Shown: positions 51,391-59,985, numbered from the stretch's first letter. The stretch: 64,000 bases of DNA from Marispirochaeta sp964554875 (GCA_964554875.1 CAZKQJ010000018.1:1-64000); one strand, 5' to 3'. Notes: generated by a model not told the origin, from the sequence alone. Numbers and translations: made by a program.

Positions 51391-52671
51391 TTACATCAGC
51401 AGATTCGGAATAAAGGTGGATATTCCGGGAAAAAAGATTACCATCAGCAGCACAAGAAGAATGGTGCCCACAAAGGGCAGATTATCTCTGGAAACATTTA
51501 TTATGTCCTCTCCGGATATGGAACTCGTAACAAAGAGGGCCGAACCGACAGGTGGCGTCTGCTGACCTATCCCGACGCATAGAACCACGACCATACCAAA
51601 CTGCAGGGGATCTATTCCAAGGCGGTTCGCCAGGGGCAACAGCATCGGTACAACGATAAGCTGCAACGGAGCACCATGCAGAAAGGTCCCCGCTGCAATC
51701 AGCAGACCGCTTATCAGCAGCATTGCGAGTTGCGGATTCTCCGTCAGATTCAGTACGGTTCTCGCGATTGCCTGGGGCACCCGCTGCTGCGACAAGGCCC
51801 ATCCCAGAAGATAGGAGAAAGCCAGGATTATCATGATTATTGCAGTGGTCGTGACAGTTCCCATCAATCCGTTGTACAGATCCTTCCAGGAAAGTTCCCG
51901 GTACACAAAGAAACCTACCAGCATCGCATAGATTACAGCTACAGCTCCCGCCTCTGTCGGGGTAGTAATACCAAAGGAGATAAAACCCAGAATAATAAGG
52001 GGAAGGAGCAGCGCGAGCAACGCGTCCCGGGCAGCGGAGAGGAGCTCCTTCATGGAAAAATTATCCGCCTTCGGATAGCTTCGAACCTGGGATACCCGGT
52101 AGGCAACGGCCATCTGAAAAAGGCCCACGAGAATTCCGGGAATGAGTCCTGCCAGAAAGAGCTTTCCTATCGATGTGGAAGAGACAAAACCGTGCAGTAC
52201 CATGGGAATACTCGGCGGGATAATAATTCCTATCGTTGCAGAGGAAGAGGTTACCGCAGCAGAAAAACGGCCGCTGTAGCCCTCTTTTTTCATCGCCGGA
52301 ATCAGCACCTGTCCGACTGCGCCGGTATCGGCCACTGCGGAACCTGAGATTCCGGCAAAAAACATACTCGCGATGATATTAACCAGGGCAAGGCCGCCCC
52401 GCACGTGTCCGACCATTGCCTTTGCCAGGCGGATAATCCGACGGGTTATTCCGCCGGTATTCATCAGGTTGCCTGCCAGAATAAACAGAGGCAAAGCCAG
52501 AAGAACATAGTTGTTTGCTCCGCTGTGCAGCTGCTGCGGGATAATGGACAAGGGAGCCCCCCGAATGAGCATATACCCAAGGGATGCAATCCCCAGGGCG
52601 AATCCCAGGGGAATAAAAACAGCAAGTCCGACAAGCGTTGCCATGATAAGTACAAGTAAACCAAAATTCAT
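51391..52671 (-). CDS. TRAP transporter large permease DctM (system 2)
   Basis: 426-residue DctM with motifs FAGISGSAVADTGAVGQVLIP (shown in part), IPPSIPMVLHG, TPTEAGAVAVIYAML and QTPPVGSALFV. Start ATG 52671 with GGAGG six bases upstream. It is last in its operon (DctP-Q-M order on the minus strand); 195 bases separate it from the BASS gene. Confidence 0.92.
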   Translation of the reverse strand: MNFGLLVLIMATLVGLAVFIPLGFALGIASLGYMLIRGAPLSIIPQQLHSGANNYVLLALPLFILAGNLMNTGGITRRIIRLAKAMVGHVRGGLALVNIIASMFFAGISGSAVADTGAVGQVLIPAMKKEGYSGRFSAAVTSSSATIGIIIPPSIPMVLHGFVSSTSIGKLFLAGLIPGILVGLFQMAVAYRVSQVRSYPKADNFSMKELLSAARDALLALLLPLIILGFISFGITTPTEAGAVAVIYAMLVGFFVYRELSWKDLYNGLMGTVTTTAIIMIILAFSYLLGWALSQQRVPQAIARTVLNLTENPQLAMLLISGLLIAAGTFLHGAPLQLIVVPMLLPLANRLGIDPLQFGMVVVLCVGIGQQTPPVGSALFVTSSISGEDIINVSRDNLPFVGTILLVLLMVIFFPGISTFIPNLLM

Positions 52672-52698
52672 CTCTTACCTCCGAGATTGCCGAACGCT

Positions 52699-53241
52699 CT
52701 AATTATCTTCTTCCATATCCGTGGTGTTCCTGGAGATATCAACTGGGCCTCCGGCTTCTTCCAGGTAATACCAATAGTCACTGTTACGAAGGATCTCAAC
52801 AATTTCGAAAATCATGTAGATTATCCACATTGATGCGGCTATGGGGATGATCATGTATTGATAGTACATGGGTATCCCAAGATACGGACTGCTCAGATTC
52901 CGAAAGGCATTCGCAAAAAGCAATCCGTAGTGAATAACATATACGTTCAGAACAATGACAAAGAAATCTCCTATAACCAGCACTGTCCGCTGCAAAGAAG
53001 GTTTAAGGACCGTATAGAGCAGGGATATTCTCATATGCTTCTTCTCTACGAACGCAAGAAAAGACCCAAAGAAGGTAATCCATATCATGGTTGCAAGGGC
53101 AATCTCCTCGGTCCATCCCACCGGACGTCTGAACACATAACGGGCTGTTACCTGCAGCACTACGACAAAAACCATAATCAATAAGGCGCCAAAGGATGTT
53201 GCCTTCGTTATATTTGTGAGTACGCCTACTATCTTGCGCAT
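52699..53241 (-). CDS. TRAP transporter small membrane subunit DctQ (system 2)
   Basis: 180-residue DctQ with four helices and the family stretch VGWTEEIALATMIWITFFGS. An acidic C-terminal tail of about 30 residues (ending DMEEDN) is longer than in the other two DctQ proteins here. ATG 53241 with GGAGG close upstream. Confidence 0.9.
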   Translation of the reverse strand: MRKIVGVLTNITKATSFGALLIMVFVVVLQVTARYVFRRPVGWTEEIALATMIWITFFGSFLAFVEKKHMRISLLYTVLKPSLQRTVLVIGDFFVIVLNVYVIHYGLLFANAFRNLSSPYLGIPMYYQYMIIPIAASMWIIYMIFEIVEILRNSDYWYYLEEAGGPVDISRNTTDMEEDN

Positions 53242-53281
53242 GGAACCTCCATTTCGTGTGCCGCTCGTACTGCGAATAAAA

Positions 53282-53318
53282 GATACCGGACACCGCGTGT
53301 GAAAGCGATGTCCGTATC
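53282..53318 (-). terminator. Intra-operon hairpin between dctP and dctQ (system 2)
   Basis: Arms GATACCGGACACCGC and GCGATGTCCGTATC pair over about 13 bases with one mismatch and one bulge, loop eight bases. It sits in the 121-base gap after the dctP stop codon. Confidence 0.6.
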
Positions 53319-53362
53319 CAGGCAGCTGTCAGCACAGTCCTGCTTTTTCTCTGCAAGAGGGA

Positions 53363-54373
53363 TTAGTATTGTTCCCCTACTTTATTGATCTTGTTGATAA
53401 GTTCACCGAAGCGGTCGGCGTAATTGGGCCAAATCTGCTCCAGGGCTACCTTACGAAAAGCAGCGTTGTTGGCGGTATTGACCTTGAGCCCTGTCTCTTC
53501 AACCATTTCGTTGAGCATGTCGGTTTCGTTGTCCACAATAAACTGGATAACCCATTCGCTGGCTTCCTGAGCCGCCTTGTGAAGAACATCCCTCTGCTCC
53601 TGACTGAGACTCTGATACTTTTTTTCATTGATAAGGGTTTTCTGGAAAGCATATACATGATTAGTTACGGACAGGTACTTCTGCACTTCATGCAGCTGGG
53701 CAGAATAGATATTGATTATAGGATTTTCCTGGCCGTCGAAGGTTCCGGACTGCAATGCACCATAGACCTCGGGAAAAGAGAGGGCACTGGCTGCTGCACC
53801 GAAGGTCTCGAAGGTCCTGACCCTGATCTCGCTGCTGGGTGTCCGAATTCTCAGTCCCTTCAGATCCTCAGGCTTATCAATCGGACGAACATTGTTGGTC
53901 ACTTGCCGGAATCCGTTTTCGTAATAGGTCAGTACCCGCAGCCCATGGGCATCAATCAGCTGCCGTGAAAGCTCTGCACCGATTTCACCCCAGGCAACCC
54001 CATAGGCATGATCACGATTTTTAAAGATGAAGGGAAGATCGAAGACACCGAAACCGTCCACAAACTGAACGATAGGGGTAGACAGGTTCGCCATATCCAC
54101 GGTTCCCATCTTGGCCTGCTGAGCGTTCTCCATGGCGGGGCCAAGTTCTGCCGCAGGGTATATATCAATCCCCATATTGCCGGCGCTCATTTTTTCAACA
54201 TTTTCCTTGAAACGTTCTCCCCACAGATACACCGGGTGGGGTTCGACGGTTTCGTGAGCAAAAGTCAGCACCAGCTTTTCTTCACCCTTTGCAGTTCCTT
54301 CGGCTTGACCTCCCGCCCAGAGAGCAAAACCTGCAAGCAGCAACATCACCGTCAATGAAACCACGCGTCTCAT
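53363..54373 (-). CDS. TRAP transporter solute-binding protein DctP (system 2)
   Basis: 336-residue DctP with signal peptide ending LWAGGQAEG. Ligand arginine region LKGLRIRTPSSEIRVRTFET and the family segment LQSGTFDGQENPI. ATG 54373 with AGGAGG five bases upstream is preferred over the in-frame GTG two codons earlier, which overlaps that site. It has its own promoter region with palindromes at 54446 and 54548. Cargo is probably an organic or sugar acid; no dedicated catabolic gene sits in this operon. Confidence 0.9.
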   Translation of the reverse strand: MRRVVSLTVMLLLAGFALWAGGQAEGTAKGEEKLVLTFAHETVEPHPVYLWGERFKENVEKMSAGNMGIDIYPAAELGPAMENAQQAKMGTVDMANLSTPIVQFVDGFGVFDLPFIFKNRDHAYGVAWGEIGAELSRQLIDAHGLRVLTYYENGFRQVTNNVRPIDKPEDLKGLRIRTPSSEIRVRTFETFGAAASALSFPEVYGALQSGTFDGQENPIINIYSAQLHEVQKYLSVTNHVYAFQKTLINEKKYQSLSQEQRDVLHKAAQEASEWVIQFIVDNETDMLNEMVEETGLKVNTANNAAFRKVALEQIWPNYADRFGELINKINKVGEQY

Positions 54374-54445
54374 AGACACCTCCTAATTCGTACTGATCAT
54401 GTTAGTGCAGGTTCCATGCCATCTGCTTCCGAATACATCGGATCA

Positions 54446-54487
54446 ACATAAAGCCTTTATGTACAAATATTTAAAATTTTTAATCAA
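54446..54487 (-). promoter_or_regulatory. Promoter and overlapping palindrome of TRAP system 2
   Basis: On the minus strand TTGATT (54487-54482), 18 bases, TACATA (54463-54458). The perfect palindrome ACATAAAG-c-CTTTATGT (54446-54462) overlaps the -10 box and the expected start point, an arrangement suited to repression. Confidence 0.5.
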
Positions 54488-54547
54488 CAGAGACAGCGTC
54501 TGGAATGTTTTCCGGGCCTGCAGCGTTTTGCGGCTTTGCACATTCTA

Positions 54548-54563
54548 TTTGCACTGGCGCAAA
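54548..54563. promoter_or_regulatory. Second inverted repeat upstream of TRAP system 2
   Basis: TTTGCACTGGCGCAAA has matching five-base outer arms (TTTGC/GCAAA) and a further C/G pair, about 60 bases upstream of the proposed -35 box. It resembles a LacI-type operator in size. Confidence 0.35.
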
Positions 54564-54591
54564 TTCAGAACAGGGATTTTAAGCCTGATAT

Positions 54592-55599
54592 TCACACACC
54601 GAAGACCAGAACGATATACAGGGGCAGAACAAGCAGATACAGCAGATAATTCAACAGAATCGTAAAAGAGACATGATCCTCCTGCATCCCCGCCTTAGAA
54701 GCGATGAGGGACAAATTGGTCGCCGGAGGCGTCGTCATCTCGAGAAAGAGAATCCACTTCTGACTGAAGGAGAGTCGTTCCTCCAGTCCCGGAATTTTCA
54801 GAATCAGGACGAAAATGCCAGGCATCAGAAAAAACCGGACCAGGGAAACAAGCAGGGTGCCAGGCAGCAGGCGACGGATAGTCCCCCTGTTCAGCTGCAA
54901 CTGACCTATCTGGGTTCCCAGAATAAAGAGGATAAGGGGAAAAGTCAAAGAGCCCAGGAGTTCCAGGGATCGTACCAGGTGAAACAGCAGCTGCGACTCC
55001 GTCATAAAAAGAGTGTTTATGCCGCTTAATGCCGCGGCTGTTCCTGCAAGGATGCCGACAAGAGGAGGCGTAATGATTTCCCGTATTTTTGGAAGCCTTC
55101 CCTGCCCGGTTATCAGAAAGTTTCCAATAGACCAGAGTATGGGGGTTTCCGCCAGGATATATGCTCCCACGTACATGGAGGGCAAATTGGGCGCGAGCTG
55201 TTCGGCGAAGAGCGGCAGGGAAAGGGGCAGAAGCTCGGTGATAGTCAGGGGAATCATCCCTGAATTCCCAAAGGAAGAAAGAGCGACGTATGTCCGTTTT
55301 TCCTGCCTTGATCCCGGGATAAAACGGAAAACCAGAACCGACACGACCAGAGCCGTCACAATAATGAGCATCGCCGCCAAAGGGAACAAAAAGGCCCCCG
55401 TCATTTCCGCGGCATCGACCTTTGAAATCCGGGCGAAAAAATACAAGGGGAAGGCCACCTGAACGATCAGGCGGCTCAAGGAGCGATAGAAATCCCTGGG
55501 CCAGCCGCCGAAACGGCCGGCCATGATTCCTATGGCCACAATCCCGGCCAGCTGCAGAAGAGAATACAGAACCGGTACGAACAGAGTCTGGGGGCTCAC
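54592..55599 (-). CDS. AEC-family (auxin efflux carrier-like) membrane transporter
   Basis: 335 residues, about ten hydrophobic segments in two five-helix repeats, with the family features SSFGNSGMIPLTI at the first crossover and EMTTPPATNLSLIASKAG at the second. AEC proteins move small carboxylates such as malate. It is the last gene of the TRAP system 3 operon, beginning with GTG six bases after the SDR stop codon, so the operon encodes both an importer and a probable carboxylate exporter or exchanger. Confidence 0.88.
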   Translation of the reverse strand: MSPQTLFVPVLYSLLQLAGIVAIGIMAGRFGGWPRDFYRSLSRLIVQVAFPLYFFARISKVDAAEMTGAFLFPLAAMLIIVTALVVSVLVFRFIPGSRQEKRTYVALSSFGNSGMIPLTITELLPLSLPLFAEQLAPNLPSMYVGAYILAETPILWSIGNFLITGQGRLPKIREIITPPLVGILAGTAAALSGINTLFMTESQLLFHLVRSLELLGSLTFPLILFILGTQIGQLQLNRGTIRRLLPGTLLVSLVRFFLMPGIFVLILKIPGLEERLSFSQKWILFLEMTTPPATNLSLIASKAGMQEDHVSFTILLNYLLYLLVLPLYIVLVFGV

Positions 55600-55605
55600 C
55601 CTGTA

Positions 55606-56406
55606 TCAGGCCCCCAGCCAGCCGCCGTCCACCGGCAGGATATGACCGTTGACAAAATCCGAAGCATCGGAAGCCAGAAAAATGGCCGGTCCCATAATGT
55701 CTTCCAGTTCTCCAAGACGCTTCATGGGTATCCTGCTCAAGACCCAGTTCTTCATTTCGGGGTTGGAAAGAATCTTTTTATTTATTGCGGTAAGGGTAAA
55801 AACGGGGGCAATGCCGTTTACGTTTATCCCCTTAGGGCCCCATTCTATGGCCAGGGATCGGGTAATCTGATTAACCGCCCCCTTACTGGGCGCATAGGCC
55901 AGGTCCTCGGCCCTGCCCTGAAAGCCTCTGACGGAAGAAATATTTATTATCTTACCCTGCTTCTTTTCGAGCATATACCGTCCGGCATACTTGCAGGTCA
56001 ACATTATGGACTTCAGGTTTACATCCATAACCCTCTGCCAGGCAGCGGTATCGAACTCCGTTGATGCCTGCAGGTGAACAATTCCCTGGCTGTTGACCAG
56101 GATATCGATCCCTCCATAGGTCTTCTTCATGAAGGACATCAGCTCTTCAACTTTTTTCTCGTCCGTGACGTCCGCCGCGAAACTGCTTCCTTTTTGTCCC
56201 AGGCGGCTTATTGCGTCGGCTGTTTCCGTCAGACCGGCGGGGCCGCGGCCGGCGACACATACGTCCGCCCCCGCCGCAGCAAGCCCCAGTGCCATGGCCT
56301 GTCCCAACCCCTTGGTTCCGCCCACAACCAGGGCGCTTTTCCCGTTGAGACGGAACCTGTCTGTAACTGTCTTTGCCTGTTCAAATACTGTTTCCAGGTC
56401 CGACAC
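55606..56406 (-). CDS. Short-chain dehydrogenase/reductase (gluconate 5-dehydrogenase-like)
   Basis: 266-residue SDR: VVGGTKGLGQAMALG for the cofactor, catalytic Ser in NISSVRG and YAPSK for Tyr/Lys, C-terminal HILPVDGGW. The start is GTG 56406: GGAGG lies six bases before it and overlaps the end of the PPC gene, whereas an upstream TTG at 56421 would place the ribosome-binding site inside the coding region. It likely interconverts a keto acid and hydroxy acid of the TRAP system 3 cargo. Confidence 0.88.
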   Translation of the reverse strand: MSDLETVFEQAKTVTDRFRLNGKSALVVGGTKGLGQAMALGLAAAGADVCVAGRGPAGLTETADAISRLGQKGSSFAADVTDEKKVEELMSFMKKTYGGIDILVNSQGIVHLQASTEFDTAAWQRVMDVNLKSIMLTCKYAGRYMLEKKQGKIINISSVRGFQGRAEDLAYAPSKGAVNQITRSLAIEWGPKGINVNGIAPVFTLTAINKKILSNPEMKNWVLSRIPMKRLGELEDIMGPAIFLASDASDFVNGHILPVDGGWLGA

Positions 56407-56407
56407 T

Positions 56408-56845
56408 CTAGGCCTCCACAATGTCGATCAGTCCGGTCTTTTCATCGGTCACTCTTGTCGTTTTGACCCCTTTGAACACAATAAGCCCCACTTCGACACG
56501 GTAACAGCAGCGGGAACCCGGTTCCAGATGCCCGACATACACCTTGTCGTTGGGAGGATCGGAAACGACTACATGAATATGCGGCTCGCCGCCTGCGACG
56601 GACCCTCCCAGGGAACCAACCTCCACTGGCCCCTCCAGATTGTAATACTTATCCACCGGGGGAAGATCTGTATTGGTAATGGCATGAAGATTGCAGATAT
56701 CAAAAGAGCCGATCCCGGAGGTAAAGACTCCGGCGTCAATATTCTTTTCCTTCAAGAACTTTCTCAGTTCCTCGATAACAAGATCACCCCGGCGGAACGA
56801 GATCATGTAACATTCGATTCCATTGGCAGCAGGTATGGCTAACAT
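56408..56845 (-). CDS. PPC/DUF296-domain protein
   Basis: 145-residue single-domain protein of the PPC (plants and prokaryotes conserved, DUF296) fold, seen from YMISFRRGDLVIEELRKFL (shown in part), TSGIGSFDICNLHAI, GGSVAGGEPHIHVVVSD with its paired histidines, and VGHLEPGSRCCYRVEVGL. In plants this domain is attached to AT-hooks; the bacterial stand-alone form is of unknown function and may bind a metal or small ligand. Start ATG 56845 with AAGGAGG. It lies between dctM and an SDR gene, so a catabolic or sensory role linked to the TRAP cargo is plausible. Confidence 0.85.
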   Translation of the reverse strand: MLAIPAANGIECYMISFRRGDLVIEELRKFLKEKNIDAGVFTSGIGSFDICNLHAITNTDLPPVDKYYNLEGPVEVGSLGGSVAGGEPHIHVVVSDPPNDKVYVGHLEPGSRCCYRVEVGLIVFKGVKTTRVTDEKTGLIDIVEA

Positions 56846-56864
56846 TGTTTCCTCCTTACGGAAA

Positions 56865-58139
56865 TTACTTGAGCATATTGGGAATCCACAGGACAATCTG
56901 CGGCATATACGTGACCATCAGCAGGGTTCCTATCAGCGGTACGAGATAAAAAGCCACCTCGCTCATGATATCCTTTATGGAAACCTTGGCGATATCGCTG
57001 ATCAGAAAAAGGGAAAGCCCCATGGGGGGAGTGACCAGGCCGATCATGATATTGAAAATAAACACGATACCCAGATGGATTTCGTTTACTCCCGCGCCGA
57101 CAAGGGGGGGCACCACAATGGGCACCAGGAGCAGGGTCGCGGTGGTGCTGTCCAGAAACATACCCACAATAAAGAGCAGAATATTCAGGATCATCAACAG
57201 TACCAGCGGATTCTGGCTTATGGACAGAAGAAAACTGGAGAACATCTGAGGAATCTGCTCGATGGCGAGGATCCAGCCGAAAAGAGCCGCCGCCGACACT
57301 ATAATCATTATCGTCGATGTCGATTTAACCGTCTCGAACAGGGCTGTAAGTATATGCTTCCAGGTGAGTTCCCGGTAGACAACCAGGCTGATAAAAAAAA
57401 CATATACAACAGTTGCACTTGCAGCTTCGGTGGGAGTGAAAAGTCCGGACAACATTCCGAAGATCAGCAGTATCGGTGTAAGAAGCGCCGGAAAGGCGGG
57501 AATGAAGTCCCGTACAACCTCCTTGACGGTGGGCCAGCGTTCGGCCCGGGGATACCCCCGTAAAATCGAGATAACACCCGTCATGATCATCATGGCGCCC
57601 ACGGCAAGTACAGCGGGCATTATGCCGGCAAGGAGCAGTTTTACAATGGATACGCTGGCGACGGAACCGTAGATAACCAGGGGAATACTCGGCGGAAAGA
57701 TCGGTCCAACCGTCGCGGAAGCTGCAGTTACCGCCGATGCAAATGCCCCGGTAAAGCCCTTCTCTTTCATGGCCTTGATCTCGATCTGGCCAAGTCCTCC
57801 CACATCCGCCAGGGCGGCGCCGGACATACCCGAGAAAATAAGACTGGCAAAAATATTAACCTGGGCAAGTCCGCCGGGAAAGCGGCCTACCAGGGTATCG
57901 GCAAACTTGAATATGCGGTTGGTAACTCCCGAGGAGTTCATAAGGTTCCCCACAAAGATGAAAACCGGGACCGCAATAAAAGGGTAGGAATCGAGGGCGT
58001 AATGCATCCTCTGAGTCACCAGAGTCAAAGTCACACCGGAACTGAAAACATAAATCAGGGCGGGAATGATTATAGAAAGAACAACTGGAAAACCCAGTAC
58101 GAACAGGATGAAGAACAAGGCTAACAGTACAAAACCCAT
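56865..58139 (-). CDS. TRAP transporter large permease DctM (system 3)
   Basis: 424-residue DctM: SGMSGAALADVGGLGQIEI, FPPSIPLVIYG, FTPTEAASATVVYVF and VTPPMGLSLFL. Starts with ATG 58139 after CGGAGG. Followed by the PPC gene after 19 bases. Confidence 0.92.
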   Translation of the reverse strand: MGFVLLALFFILFVLGFPVVLSIIIPALIYVFSSGVTLTLVTQRMHYALDSYPFIAVPVFIFVGNLMNSSGVTNRIFKFADTLVGRFPGGLAQVNIFASLIFSGMSGAALADVGGLGQIEIKAMKEKGFTGAFASAVTAASATVGPIFPPSIPLVIYGSVASVSIVKLLLAGIMPAVLAVGAMMIMTGVISILRGYPRAERWPTVKEVVRDFIPAFPALLTPILLIFGMLSGLFTPTEAASATVVYVFFISLVVYRELTWKHILTALFETVKSTSTIMIIVSAAALFGWILAIEQIPQMFSSFLLSISQNPLVLLMILNILLFIVGMFLDSTTATLLLVPIVVPPLVGAGVNEIHLGIVFIFNIMIGLVTPPMGLSLFLISDIAKVSIKDIMSEVAFYLVPLIGTLLMVTYMPQIVLWIPNMLK

Positions 58140-58163
58140 AACAGAATCCTCCGGTAGTGGTGC

Positions 58164-58646
58164 TTACGGCTTGTTTTTTGACCAGGGGACATCTGGATGC
58201 TTAAGAAAACGTATGAACATCCGTGTATAGGCCACGGTCAGCAGGATGAATCCCAACAGAGTCGGGAAAATGAAAATCGGGAATGGAATCGACAGGGTTG
58301 CAGTCCGGTTGGCCAGGTTCTGCATCAGGGTTAAAACCGATCCGTAGGCTACGATCCCGAAAACAACTGCAGCACTCAGAAAAGCGAGAAGGCGTATGGG
58401 ATATCGAAGCCAGAAGGGAAACCACATCTGCAGCTCTTCCATTCGGATATGGCCCCCTTCTCTGGCAGCATAGGGAGCTCCGAAAAATACCACACAGATA
58501 AGAAAGTACCGCACCAGCTCTTCCGCGCCTTTAAGGGGAGCGAGAAAAACTACCCGCATGACAATTTGCGCGATAACCAGCAGGATGAGGCTTGCAAGAA
58601 AAAAGGTACCGAAATACTTATCCAAATTTCGGATAAAGGCCTTCAT
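58164..58646 (-). CDS. TRAP transporter small membrane subunit DctQ (system 3)
   Basis: 160-residue DctQ with four helices and the family stretch LKGAEELVRYFLICVVFFGA (shown in part), then AAREGGHIRMEEL. ATG 58646 with AAGGAG upstream. Confidence 0.9.
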   Translation of the reverse strand: MKAFIRNLDKYFGTFFLASLILLVIAQIVMRVVFLAPLKGAEELVRYFLICVVFFGAPYAAREGGHIRMEELQMWFPFWLRYPIRLLAFLSAAVVFGIVAYGSVLTLMQNLANRTATLSIPFPIFIFPTLLGFILLTVAYTRMFIRFLKHPDVPWSKNKP

Positions 58647-58671
58647 TAGGACTCCTTCATATTATAAAAAG

Positions 58672-58702
58672 GGCGCCGCCGCGCAGGTGTCGTGGCGGCG
58701 CC
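58672..58702 (-). terminator. Terminator-like hairpin between dctP and dctQ (system 3)
   Basis: Perfect nine-base arms GGCGCCGCC (58672-58680) and GGCGGCGCC (58694-58702). In the minus-strand transcript it is followed by CTTTTTATAAT, so it can act as a partial Rho-independent terminator after dctP. Confidence 0.75.
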
Positions 58703-58727
58703 GGAAGTTCGAATCCGGAATCAGCGT

Positions 58728-59744
58728 TTACTTGATCTGCTGAATTCTCTCTACATACGGCTTCCAGTTGGGAAAGTCCTGGTACAGTTTTGCCAGTACG
58801 GCTTCGCGGAACGCATCGATCTTAAGGCCGTTGGACTCGTCGATAAAACTCATGCCTTCGTCCATCAGCTTCTTCTTGACCTCGTCGTTTACAGCAGCAA
58901 CCCATTCAACAGTTTCGTCCCGGACTTCAACCATGGCTTCCTTTACAAGCTTCTGGTCGGCCTCGGGGATTTTCTGCCAGGACTTTTCGTTGATAAAGGT
59001 AACCAGTACGGCATGCATGTGGCTGGTCATCATTATATAGTCCTGGACCTCATAAAATTTCTGGGCGTAGATGTTTTCCAGGGGATTCTCCTGACCAAGA
59101 ACAACACCCGTCATAAGAGCTGTGTGCAGCTCGGTAATCTCAACGGGGGTAGGAATAGCACCCATTCCTTCGATCATGGTCATCCAGAGCTGAACAGGAA
59201 CACCCCGGAACTTTTTACCCTTCATATCATCCGGCGAGTACACAGGATAGGTTGCGGACAGCTGCCGGGCACCGCGGTAATGCACGCCGAGCAGCCGAAT
59301 ACCCGCGATCTTGACCAGCTCTTCACTGAACTCCTGGGCTACGGGAGATACATTGGGATCTCCGGCCTTGATGGCATGATCGACATCCCGGTAAATAAAG
59401 GGAGAGTTGAATACCGACATGTCGGTCATGTACTTGCCGAGAGAGGAAAAGTCATGGTGTCCCATATCGATGGCACCGGACTTTATTCCGTCGACCATTT
59501 CACTTACGCCGCCAAGCTGGGAATTGGGATAGACCTGGAGTTTGACTCTTCCGTTGGTCTTTTCCTCGATTCTCTTCGCCAGGGCATCGGCATACTTCGT
59601 CTGGATTTCGCCAGAAATTCCAACGTGGGCATACTTCAGGACAACAGGTTTCGCCTCCTGGGAAGCCTCTTTGTCTCCTCCGGCGAAGACCATTGGCGCT
59701 GCAAGCACGAGCACCAGCAGCAGTAACAGATATTTTGCCTTCAT
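58728..59744 (-). CDS. TRAP transporter solute-binding protein DctP (system 3)
   Basis: 338-residue DctP with signal peptide ending PMVFAGGDKEASQ. Ligand region MKGKKFRGVPVQLWMTMIEG and LHTALMTGVVLGQENPLENI. ATG 59744 after AAGGAGG. It opens the DctPQM-PPC-SDR-AEC operon and is divergent from a LacI regulator that has matching operators at both promoters. Confidence 0.92.
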   Translation of the reverse strand: MKAKYLLLLLVLVLAAPMVFAGGDKEASQEAKPVVLKYAHVGISGEIQTKYADALAKRIEEKTNGRVKLQVYPNSQLGGVSEMVDGIKSGAIDMGHHDFSSLGKYMTDMSVFNSPFIYRDVDHAIKAGDPNVSPVAQEFSEELVKIAGIRLLGVHYRGARQLSATYPVYSPDDMKGKKFRGVPVQLWMTMIEGMGAIPTPVEITELHTALMTGVVLGQENPLENIYAQKFYEVQDYIMMTSHMHAVLVTFINEKSWQKIPEADQKLVKEAMVEVRDETVEWVAAVNDEVKKKLMDEGMSFIDESNGLKIDAFREAVLAKLYQDFPNWKPYVERIQQIK

Positions 59745-59769
59745 AAAAAACCTCCTTAATCTCGAAACG

Positions 59770-59783
59770 TGTAAACGTTTTCT
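59770..59783. promoter_or_regulatory. LacI-type operator near the TRAP system 3 start
   Basis: TGTAAACGTTTTCT matches the perfect palindrome at 59907-59920 at 11 of 14 positions and lies just downstream of the TRAP promoter. Confidence 0.55.
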
Positions 59784-59796
59784 TTCACCTCTGTAA

Positions 59797-59825
59797 ACTT
59801 TAAACCCGATTTCACTATCTGTCAA
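59797..59825 (-). promoter_or_regulatory. Promoter of TRAP system 3 operon
   Basis: On the minus strand perfect TTGACA (59825-59820), 17 bases, TAAAGT (59802-59797). Confidence 0.7.
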
Positions 59826-59875
59826 AGTTTTTTTCCCATTTTCGGCCGATTAATCTCCGGAAAATCTCGAAATGT

Positions 59876-59904
59876 TTGACAATAATGGTCTTTAGGAATA
59901 AGAT
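59876..59904 (+). promoter_or_regulatory. Promoter of the LacI-family regulator gene
   Basis: Perfect TTGACA (59876-59881), 17 bases, TAAGAT (59899-59904). Confidence 0.75.
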
Positions 59905-59906
59905 CG

Positions 59907-59920
59907 GGAAAACGTTTTCC
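59907..59920. promoter_or_regulatory. Perfect LacI-family operator
   Basis: GGAAAACGTTTTCC is a 14-bp perfect palindrome with the central CG typical of LacI-family operators. It begins two bases after the regulator's -10 box, so binding should repress the regulator itself. Confidence 0.75.
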
Positions 59921-59985
59921 TCTTTTTGACTTCATCATAAACACTTGAAGGGAAACAAAGAGTGGTGTAACGTCGGAGAGACCAC

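Noticed and set aside
58703..58720. tRNA T-arm-like sequence (GTTCGAATCC within a short stem)
   Set aside because: No acceptor stem, anticodon arm or D-arm can be built around it; it is part of the dctP-dctQ intergenic hairpin region.
58692..59726. 344-codon open frame on the plus strand opposite dctP (system 3)
   Set aside because: Shadow of a real DctP gene with signal peptide, ribosome-binding site and family motifs on the other strand.
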